Both the position numbers and the translations under genes were made by a program. Positions 5,509-11,428 of a stretch of DNA of 12,414 nucleotides are shown piece by piece; position 1 is the stretch's first letter; each line of letters begins with the position of its first letter. The stretch is from Bacteroidota bacterium (lineage in GTDB: Bacteria > Bacteroidota > Bacteroidia > Flavobacteriales > Schleiferiaceae). The notes below the pieces were generated by a model, which worked only from the letters and a program-made list of their open reading frames with translations, had not been told where the DNA came from and did no database searches. The stretch covers positions 1 through 12,414 of the forward strand of contig PXYR01000013.1 of the NCBI GenBank assembly GCA_003023665.1, written 5' to 3'.

Positions 5509-6657
5509 ATGAAAATTCAACTCGTTGACGGTAAGCACCGCGACCATTTGCTTCCTCTTACATATACTCGCCCTGTGGCTCAATTACGTTGTGGGATTCT
5601 AACTATTGCTGAGAAATACCAAAAGCGTGGTTTTGAGGTTGGATACGAAACGGAGGATTATTTGCAAGAGAAATTCCCTTCTGTTCAGCACGATATTTTA
5701 GTTAGTGGAAGTGTTTGTCCTACAGATAGCTTTATTGATGCAATAACCTCCTTAACAGAAGGTCAGGCGCTCATTCAAGATGATCAGTTGCTTGCTTTCA
5801 AAGGGGCAAATTGGGCGGATACGCCTACCGAAATTTTTCCTTTTAACGACGTTTTAAATTTGATTATCCGTCCTTGGGACATTTGGACTAAGAATGCTGC
5901 GGAGATGAATATTGACTTTGATGTATTGACAAAGGATAGATTTAGTGCGCCAATAGACTCATCCAATACGGTATTTGGAGATCGTATTTTTTTGGAAGAA
6001 GGTGCAAGAGTCAAGGCATCAATTCTAAACGCCACATCAGGACCAATATATCTTGCCCAAAATGCAGAGGTGATGGAAGGTTCAATAGTACGTGGCGGGC
6101 TAGCCTTGGGTGCCTACAGCGCATTAAAACTGGGCACTAAGGTATACGGAGCAACGACTCTGGGCCCTCATTGTAAGGTGGGCGGTGAAATCAATAATAG
6201 CGTCATTTTAGGGTACTCTAATAAGGGGCATGACGGATTCTTAGGAAATAGTGCCATTGGTGAATGGTGTAATCTTGGAGCCGATACAAACAATTCTAAC
6301 CTAAAGAATAATTACGATGAAGTAAAGGCATGGTCCTATGTAGACGGCAGATTCTCTAAAACAGGCCAACAATTCTGCGGTCTTATTATGGGTGATCACA
6401 GTAAGTCGGGTATCAATACTATGTTTAATACGGGTACAGTAGTAGGGGTAAGTGCCAATGTTTACGGAGCCGGATTCCCCCGTAATTTTATTCCTTCCTT
6501 TACTTGGGGCGGGCCACAGGGAACTACAGAGTACATGATTAAAAAAGCCCTAGATACCGCGAATCGAATGATGCAACGCAGAGGACTTCAGGTGGATGAT
6601 GTGGAAAGAACTATATTAGAAAAAGTATACGCCGATAGCGCTAAATACCGCAATTGA
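5509..6657 (+). CDS. Alternative GlmU-like sugar nucleotidyltransferase / acyltransferase
   Basis: The 382-residue protein matches the Bacteroidetes 'alternative GlmU' family, annotated as UDP-N-acetylglucosamine diphosphorylase / glucosamine-1-phosphate N-acetyltransferase. That assignment would place it in UDP-GlcNAc supply for peptidoglycan and surface glycans. The N-terminal half begins MKIQLVDGKHRDHLLPLTYTRPVAQLRCGILTI, the family signature; it lacks the LxxGxGTRM loop of classical GlmU. The C-terminal half (about 155-335) is a left-handed beta-helix of hexapeptide repeats, with GNSAIGEWCNLGADTNNSNLKNNY (246-269) corresponding to the acyltransferase turn region and GDHSKSGINTMFNTGT (295-310) after it. 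The ATG at 5509 is the natural start. No consensus promoter is evident between the rpmE2 terminator and this start; the best candidate, TAAATTGG at 5479-5486, is imperfect. The TGA stop directly abuts the stop of the convergent rpe. The exact in vivo reaction is inferred from family annotation only. Confidence 0.87.
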   Translation: MKIQLVDGKHRDHLLPLTYTRPVAQLRCGILTIAEKYQKRGFEVGYETEDYLQEKFPSVQHDILVSGSVCPTDSFIDAITSLTEGQALIQDDQLLAFKGANWADTPTEIFPFNDVLNLIIRPWDIWTKNAAEMNIDFDVLTKDRFSAPIDSSNTVFGDRIFLEEGARVKASILNATSGPIYLAQNAEVMEGSIVRGGLALGAYSALKLGTKVYGATTLGPHCKVGGEINNSVILGYSNKGHDGFLGNSAIGEWCNLGADTNNSNLKNNYDEVKAWSYVDGRFSKTGQQFCGLIMGDHSKSGINTMFNTGTVVGVSANVYGAGFPRNFIPSFTWGGPQGTTEYMIKKALDTANRMMQRRGLQVDDVERTILEKVYADSAKYRN

Positions 6658-7311
6658 TTATAGTTTCTTTAAAGCTGCAATGGTTGCTTTTGGGTCCTGA
6701 CTTTTAAAAACAAAAGAGCCCGCTACAAGCGCATCTGCTCCTGCTTCAACTAACCTTTTGCCAGTATCCAGGTTTACACCTCCATCAATTTCAATAAGCG
6801 CTTTTGATCCGCTTTGATCAATTAATTCACGAGCTTGTGCGGTCTTTTTAATGGTGTTCTCAATAAATTTTTGTCCTCCAAAACCTGGATTGACACTCAT
6901 CAGCAATACTTCTTCTAAATCTTGTATAACATCTTCAAGTACACTGACAGGAGTGTGCGGATTTAACGCAACACCCGCCTTCATACCGGCATTATGAATT
7001 TCTTGAATGGTTCTGTGTAAATTGGTGCAGGCTTCAAAATGAACGGTTAAAATGTCCGCTCCACAATCTTTGAATGTTTGAATATATCGTTCAGGTTGAA
7101 CAATCATTAAATGCACATCCATAATCTTGGTGCAATTTTCCGCCATCGTCTTCACTACTGGCATCCCATAGCTTATGTTAGGAACAAAAACTCCATCCAT
7201 GACATCAATATGAAACCAATCGGCTTCGCTTTCATTGACCATTTGACAATCTCGTTGCAGATTGCCAAAGTCTGCAGCTAATAGGGAAGGAGATATGATA
7301 GGTGATGCCAT
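6658..7311 (-). CDS. rpe: Ribulose-phosphate 3-epimerase
   Basis: This enzyme interconverts D-ribulose 5-phosphate and D-xylulose 5-phosphate in the non-oxidative pentose phosphate pathway in the cytoplasm. The 217-residue product is a single TIM barrel of normal family length. Visible motifs are ISPSLLAADF (6-15), HIDVMDGVFVPN (34-45), DVHLMI (65-70), MSVNPGFGGQKF (138-149) and EIDGGVN (174-180). H34, D36, H67 and D176 are the expected divalent-metal ligands, with D36 and D176 as the acid/base pair. NPGFGGQ and the later GGV and AGS stretches bind phosphate. The start at 7311 gives the standard MASPIISPSLLAADF beginning. rpe lies downstream of the rpoD terminator, and no TAnnTTTG box is visible in the 20-odd bases between them, so its expression may depend on read-through or an unusual promoter. 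Confidence 0.97.
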   Translation of the reverse strand: MASPIISPSLLAADFGNLQRDCQMVNESEADWFHIDVMDGVFVPNISYGMPVVKTMAENCTKIMDVHLMIVQPERYIQTFKDCGADILTVHFEACTNLHRTIQEIHNAGMKAGVALNPHTPVSVLEDVIQDLEEVLLMSVNPGFGGQKFIENTIKKTAQARELIDQSGSKALIEIDGGVNLDTGKRLVEAGADALVAGSFVFKSQDPKATIAALKKL

Positions 7312-7331
7312 GGTTACTTATAATTATTTAT

Positions 7332-7370
7332 ATAAAAATAAAGCACCCTGTCCTAGTGAACGGGGTGCTT
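7332..7370 (-). terminator. Intrinsic terminator of rpoD
   Basis: On the minus strand the arms 7370-7360 and 7351-7341 form an 11-pair stem (one G-U) around an eight-base loop, followed by a T-rich tract (TTTATTTTTATA, from within the stem to about 7331). It starts 25 bases after the rpoD stop. The opposite strand has no T-run after the stem, so it acts for rpoD only. Confidence 0.85.
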
Positions 7371-7395
7371 GTTAAAAAAGTTCTAACCTAGTTTA

Positions 7396-8259
7396 TTAAC
7401 CGAGGTAAGTCTTCAAGATTTTACTTCTTGAAGTGTGTTTCATTCTTCGAATGGCTTTTTCCTTAATCTGTCTTACCCGCTCACGAGTTAAGTCAAATTT
7501 TTCGCCAATTTCTTCCAATGTCATCGGATGTTGACCACCGAGTCCAAAATATAAACGAATTACATCTCCCTCTCTAGGGGTCAAAGTTGCAAGTGATCGC
7601 TCAATTTCGGTTCTCAGAGAATCCATCATTAGATCTTCATCCGGATGAGGTGAATCAGATGAATTCAATACATCGTATAGGTTACTATCCTCACCTTCAA
7701 CTAAGGGTGCATCCATACTTACATGACGACCACTGTTTCTCATGCTCTCTTTGACATCAGATTCACTCATTTCTAAGTGCTTTGATATCTCAGCTGCACT
7801 TGGCGGGCGCTCATGCTCCTGCTCTAGATAAGCATATGCCTTATTGATTTTGTTAATCGAACCGATTTTATTCAATGGAAGACGAACAATTCGGCTTTGC
7901 TCTGCCAATGCTTGAAGAATACTCTGACGAATCCACCATACAGCGTATGATATGAATTTGAAACCACGAGTTTCATCGAAACGTTGTGCAGCTTTAATCA
8001 AACCCAAATTCCCTTCGTTGATCAAATCCGGCAGCGTTAGGCCTTGATTTTGATATTGCTTAGCAACAGAAACAACGAATCGGAGGTTAGCTTTGGTTAA
8101 TTTTTCCAAAGCAATCTGATCACCCGCTTTAATGCGTTGTGCCAACTCCACTTCTTCTTCTGCAGTAATCAATTCAACTTTACCAATCTCCTGTAGATAT
8201 TTATCTAAGGAGGCCGTTTCGCGGTTGGTAACCTGTTTAGTGATTTTTAACTGTCTCAT
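7396..8259 (-). CDS. rpoD: RNA polymerase primary sigma factor RpoD/SigA
   Basis: This is the housekeeping sigma factor that directs RNA polymerase to -33/-7 promoters. At 287 residues it is the short Bacteroidetes form, lacking region 1.1 and the non-conserved insert found in E. coli sigma-70. Region 1.2 covers about 13-45. Region 2 covers about 50-120 and includes LPDLINEGNLGLIKAAQRFD (76-95) and the promoter-melting stretch KFISYAVWWIRQSI (101-114). Region 3 is about 125-205, with the linker SMDAPLVEGEDSNLYDVL (181-198). Region 4 has TLTPREGDVIRLYFGL (225-240) and the DNA-recognition helix-turn-helix MTLEEIGEKFDLTRERVRQIKEKAIRR (246-272). Its order after rpsO and pnp is one I know from other Bacteroidetes. 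No TAnnTTTG box is visible directly upstream; a long hairpin lies between pnp and this gene, so it may be read partly from pnp transcripts. Confidence 0.97.
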   Translation of the reverse strand: MRQLKITKQVTNRETASLDKYLQEIGKVELITAEEEVELAQRIKAGDQIALEKLTKANLRFVVSVAKQYQNQGLTLPDLINEGNLGLIKAAQRFDETRGFKFISYAVWWIRQSILQALAEQSRIVRLPLNKIGSINKINKAYAYLEQEHERPPSAAEISKHLEMSESDVKESMRNSGRHVSMDAPLVEGEDSNLYDVLNSSDSPHPDEDLMMDSLRTEIERSLATLTPREGDVIRLYFGLGGQHPMTLEEIGEKFDLTRERVRQIKEKAIRRMKHTSRSKILKTYLG

Positions 8260-8281
8260 GGTAGAGAAATGTTTTTAATGA

Positions 8282-8311
8282 GCGAACCAATTACCAAGGC
8301 AATTGGTTCGC
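8282..8311 (-). promoter_or_regulatory. Long hairpin between pnp and rpoD
   Basis: GCGAACCAATT (8282-8292) and AATTGGTTCGC (8301-8311) form a perfect 11-pair inverted repeat with an eight-base loop. It starts 16 bases after the pnp stop and ends 22 bases before the rpoD ATG. No poly-T run follows on the minus strand, so it is at best a weak terminator. It might stabilise the pnp 3' end, act as a processing site, or control rpoD. A shorter alternative pairing (TTGGT in the loop with ACCAA in the arm) is possible. Confidence 0.6.
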
Positions 8312-8327
8312 ATAACTTATTCTAATT

Positions 8328-10463
8328 TTAGCTTTCTTGCTTTTCGCCTTCTTTGTCTGGCTTAGGCAATAAGACTTTACGAGAAAGCTTCATCTTACCA
8401 GCTTTGTCAACGTCTAGCAATTTAACGCGAACTTTGTCGCCTTCTTTTAGAACGTCTTCAACATTTTTGATACGCGTCCAATCGATTTCAGAGATGTGTA
8501 ACAATCCTTGAACCTTTGGGGCAATCTCAATAAAAGCACCATACGTCTGAACGCCACGTACAATTCCTTCATAAGTTTCACCAACTTCAGGCTCAAATGC
8601 AATCGCTCGAATCATTTCTAACGCCTTATTCATCATATCATAATCCTTTCCGGAAATTTCGATATGTCCGCGTTCTTCGATTTCTTCAATAGTTACCGTT
8701 GTACCGGTATCTGCTTGAATGCCTTGGATATTCTTACCACCTGGGCCAATGATTGGGCCAATGAATTCCTTTTTAACGGTTAATGTCATGATTTTCGGAG
8801 CATTTGGTTTCAATTGCTCACGCGTAGCAGGCATAGTCTTGAGCATTTCACCTAGAATATGCATACGTCCTTCACGACTCTGTTTTAAGGCATTTACCAA
8901 AATCTCATAGCTCAAGCCCTTGATTTTGATATCCATTTGACAAGCTGTAATACCGTTTTCAGTTCCAGTTACCTTGAAGTCCATATCACCCAAGTGATCT
9001 TCATCACCAAGTATATCTGAAAGAACAGCATATTTTTCACCATCTGAAATTAGACCCATAGCAATTCCACTAACAGGTCTAACCATTTGAATACCTGCAT
9101 CCATCATTGCCAATGTACCGGCACAAACCGTGGCCATAGAGGATGAACCGTTCGATTCTAGAATATCACTTACTACTCGAATAGTGTAAGGATTATCTGG
9201 ATGTACCATTTGGTATAATGCACGTTGGGCTAGATTTCCATGTCCAACTTCACGACGACTTACCCCACGAATAGGGCGTGCTTCACCAGTAGAAAAAGGA
9301 GGGAAGTTATAATGTAAATAGAATTTCTCTTCTCCAGTAAAAGTAGCATCATCAATTCTGTTGGCATCTAGAGAGGTTCCCAAAGTAACCGTTGTTAGCG
9401 ACTGTGTTTCTCCTCTAGTGAATACTGCTGAACCGTGTGCACCAGGCAAATAGTCTACTTCTGACCATATGGCACGAACCTCTGTGGTGTCGCGACCGTC
9501 TAAACGCTGACCATCATTCAAAACCATAGAACGCATTGCTTTATACTCTACGTCATGGAAATAACGCTTGGCAAAACCAGTGTTCTCATCCAACCATGCT
9601 TCGTCTTTACCTTCAAGGTATTCGTTCAATACAGCCTTAAATCCTGCAGAACGCTCGTGTTTAGGCAAGCCACTTTTGGCAACTTCGTAAACTTTATCAT
9701 ATGTGGCAGCCATGACATCTTCACGAACTTCTTCGTTATGCACTTCGTGGCTGTATTCACGTTTGTTTTTTGAAGAAGGAACTTGTGCAGCCATCCGCTC
9801 TTGAGCTTCAATCTGTACTTTGATGGCGTCATGAGCAAATTTGATTGCTTCAACCATTTCTTCTTCAGAAATTTCCTGCATTTCACCTTCAACCATTACC
9901 ACGCTGTCCATAGATGCGCCAATAACCATGTCAACTTCTAAGTTTTCAACTTGCGCTGGTGTAGGGTTGATAATTAATTCTCCGTTGATACGACCCACCC
10001 GTACTTCGGAAATAGGACCGTCAAACGGTATGTCACTTACTGCAATAGCCGCAGAAGCAGCAAGACCAGTAAGAGAAGTAGCTTCTACTTCTGGATCGTA
10101 GGAAATCATTTGAATCATGAGTTGAATCTCCGCATGGTAGTCCTTTGGAAATAAAGGACGAAGCACACGGTCAATCAAACGCATGGTCAAAATTTCGTTG
10201 TCAGAAGGGCGTCCCTCTCTCTTGAGGAATCCTCCTGGTACGCGGCCGTTTGCCGCAAATTTTTCACGGTAATCTACCGTAAGCGGAAGAAAGTCAATGC
10301 CCTCTTTCGCTTCTTTGCTAGACACAATAGTGGCTAACAGCATAGTACCACCACACTTCACAACAACAGATCCATCTGCTTGCTTGGCAAGTTTGCCAGT
10401 TTCAAGAGTGATCTCTCTGCCGTCCGGAAGAGTAATAGTTTCAATAATTGCTTTAGGAATCAT
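8328..10463 (-). CDS. pnp: Polyribonucleotide nucleotidyltransferase (PNPase)
   Basis: PNPase is a trimeric 3'-to-5' phosphorolytic exoribonuclease, central to mRNA decay and RNA quality control. The 711-residue product has the full domain order: RNase PH core 1 (about 5-135, with the RNA-binding loop FLKREGRPSD at 79-88), an alpha-helical linker (about 145-300), RNase PH core 2 (about 315-540), a KH domain (about 557-620, with GPIIGPGGKNIQ at 569-580) and an S1 domain (about 627-697). By comparison with E. coli, D489, D495 and K497 in GDEDHLGDMDFK are the catalytic residues. A charged tail (PDKEGEKQES) ends the protein. The ATG at 10463 gives MIPKAIIETITLPDG, the expected beginning; an upstream TTG would reach into the rpsO terminator. 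The gene follows rpsO, a very conserved pairing, and precedes rpoD. No clear promoter is seen in the 80-base rpsO-pnp gap. Confidence 0.97.
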   Translation of the reverse strand: MIPKAIIETITLPDGREITLETGKLAKQADGSVVVKCGGTMLLATIVSSKEAKEGIDFLPLTVDYREKFAANGRVPGGFLKREGRPSDNEILTMRLIDRVLRPLFPKDYHAEIQLMIQMISYDPEVEATSLTGLAASAAIAVSDIPFDGPISEVRVGRINGELIINPTPAQVENLEVDMVIGASMDSVVMVEGEMQEISEEEMVEAIKFAHDAIKVQIEAQERMAAQVPSSKNKREYSHEVHNEEVREDVMAATYDKVYEVAKSGLPKHERSAGFKAVLNEYLEGKDEAWLDENTGFAKRYFHDVEYKAMRSMVLNDGQRLDGRDTTEVRAIWSEVDYLPGAHGSAVFTRGETQSLTTVTLGTSLDANRIDDATFTGEEKFYLHYNFPPFSTGEARPIRGVSRREVGHGNLAQRALYQMVHPDNPYTIRVVSDILESNGSSSMATVCAGTLAMMDAGIQMVRPVSGIAMGLISDGEKYAVLSDILGDEDHLGDMDFKVTGTENGITACQMDIKIKGLSYEILVNALKQSREGRMHILGEMLKTMPATREQLKPNAPKIMTLTVKKEFIGPIIGPGGKNIQGIQADTGTTVTIEEIEERGHIEISGKDYDMMNKALEMIRAIAFEPEVGETYEGIVRGVQTYGAFIEIAPKVQGLLHISEIDWTRIKNVEDVLKEGDKVRVKLLDVDKAGKMKLSRKVLLPKPDKEGEKQES

Positions 10464-10494
10464 ATATAGTGTAAATAGATACTGTTTTATACGC

Positions 10495-10521
10495 AAAAAG
10501 GCAATTGTATAAATTGCCTTT
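10495..10521 (-). terminator. Terminator-like hairpin between rpsO and pnp
   Basis: On the minus strand AAAGGCAATT (10521-10512) pairs with AATTGCCTTT (10506-10497) around a five-base loop, and the stem runs into TTTTT (10499-10495). It lies about 22 bases after the rpsO stop and 31 bases before the pnp start. The stem is AT-rich, so termination may be partial and allow read-through into pnp. In E. coli the equivalent junction carries an RNase III-processed hairpin, which is a possible second role. Confidence 0.7.
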
Positions 10522-10543
10522 CTGTGTATCCTCTAGATTGAAA

Positions 10544-10813
10544 TTATTTTCTCAATCCTAGTTTCTCAACAATCGCACGATAGCGAGTGATGTCTGTTTT
10601 CTTCAAGTAGTTCAGAAGTTTTCTTCTTTTACCCACTAAGGCGATTAGTGACCGCTCAGTGTTGTGGTCTTTTCTGTTCTGCTTTAGATGCTCTGTTAAA
10701 TGAGAGATACGGTGGCTGAACAATGCAATCTGCCCTTCTGCAGATCCTGTGTCTGTTGCAGATGCTCCGAATTCAGCGAAGATTTCTGCTTTTTTTTCTT
10801 TTGTTAGGTACAT
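10544..10813 (-). CDS. rpsO: 30S ribosomal protein S15
   Basis: S15 is a primary 16S rRNA-binding protein of the small-subunit platform, contacting the central-domain three-way junction and bridging to the large subunit. The 89-residue length is exactly typical. Family motifs are TDTGSAEGQIALFSHRISHLTEHLKQNRKDHNTERSLIALVGKRRKLLNYLKK (about 21-72) and the C-terminal YRAIVEKLGLRK (78-89). Start and stop agree with the family; the ATG at 10813 is used. It has its own -7 box at 10855-10862, giving a short leader of about 35 bases. The leader is AT-rich with only a weak four-pair hairpin, so I cannot demonstrate the S15 autoregulatory pseudoknot known from E. coli. pnp follows after a terminator-like hairpin. 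Confidence 0.97.
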   Translation of the reverse strand: MYLTKEKKAEIFAEFGASATDTGSAEGQIALFSHRISHLTEHLKQNRKDHNTERSLIALVGKRRKLLNYLKKTDITRYRAIVEKLGLRK

Positions 10814-10854
10814 ACCAAAATCACATTTAGATGTTTGTAATGCTTATAAAGGTG

Positions 10855-10862
10855 CAAAGATA
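10855..10862 (-). promoter_or_regulatory. -7 promoter element of rpsO
   Basis: Read on the minus strand this is TATCTTTG, an exact TAnnTTTG match and the same octamer as upstream of dnaN. Predicted transcription start is about 10848, 35 bases before the rpsO ATG. At the -33 position only a T-rich stretch (around 10881-10886) is seen, with no clean TTG. It lies in the gap between the DUF192 gene and rpsO. Confidence 0.6.
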
Positions 10863-10894
10863 CATAAATAAACTTGGTGAAAAGTCTACTTATT

Positions 10895-11428
10895 CTAATT
10901 ATCTGACCAGACTATTTGCGTACCCTTTTCAATGCCCCATTTAGCACTAGTGCCACCTAAAACTTCGAGGACGTATGCCGCAGGTCCTTCACTTGGCAGG
11001 CTCGTAGTATTGAGAGGTTGAGCATTTTCTTGGATACTAACAACATTTCCGTCTGTATTAATATAGATGATGTCCAAACTGACCAAGGTATTTTTCATCC
11101 AAAAGCTTCTAGGAAGATCACCTCCATCCATGAAGAAAAGCATGGCCATATCCGAATTTACATTTCTTCTATACATCATGCCTACTTCAATGCTTTCGGC
11201 ATTTTTAGCGTATTCAGCTCTGAAAGTTACAACCGTGTCATTTCCGTTAATAGCATGAACAACGCCATCTTGTCTAAAAGGTGGCTCATAAGGAGTGTTC
11301 GATGGTGCAGTCTTAGTAGAATTTCGTGTAGAACCACTTTTTCCAATTCCACTAATAACCGATGGGATGATAAATGCTGCTAGTCCTAATCCTATGATCC
11401 AAACAGCATATTTACGCATTGCATTCAT
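10895..11428 (-). CDS. DUF192 family protein with N-terminal membrane anchor or signal
   Basis: The 177-residue product has an N-terminal hydrophobic helix (about 7-28) acting as an uncleaved anchor or signal, a serine/threonine/proline-rich linker (about 30-52) and a DUF192 domain (about 55-172). Conserved DUF192 blocks are GMMYRR (83-88), MLFFM (96-100), FWMKNTLVSLDIIYI (109-123), VSIQENAQP (130-138), GPAAYVLEVLGG (148-159) and WGIEKG (164-169). DUF192 proteins are small envelope-associated beta proteins of unknown biochemical function. The start at 11428 overlaps the lgt stop in ATGA, a sign of translational coupling. A second ATG three codons downstream (11419) is also possible. Being coupled to lgt suggests an envelope or lipoprotein role, but that is inference. 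No terminator follows; the rpsO promoter lies just downstream. Confidence 0.9.
   Translation of the reverse strand: MNAMRKYAVWIIGLGLAAFIIPSVISGIGKSGSTRNSTKTAPSNTPYEPPFRQDGVVHAINGNDTVVTFRAEYAKNAESIEVGMMYRRNVNSDMAMLFFMDGGDLPRSFWMKNTLVSLDIIYINTDGNVVSIQENAQPLNTTSLPSEGPAAYVLEVLGGTSAKWGIEKGTQIVWSDN

Noticed and set aside
9626..9892. Reading frame in another frame inside pnp
   Set aside because: It lies wholly within the conserved PNPase coding sequence and has low-complexity, lysine-rich composition typical of frame shadows.
10814..10848. S15 autoregulatory pseudoknot in the rpsO leader
   Set aside because: Only a four-pair hairpin (ACAT/ATGT) can be drawn in the short AT-rich leader, which is insufficient to support a regulatory structure.
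10881..10890. AAGTCTACTT as a terminator for the lgt-DUF192 unit
   Set aside because: It is an imperfect palindrome with at most four pairs and practically no loop, and no T-run follows it.
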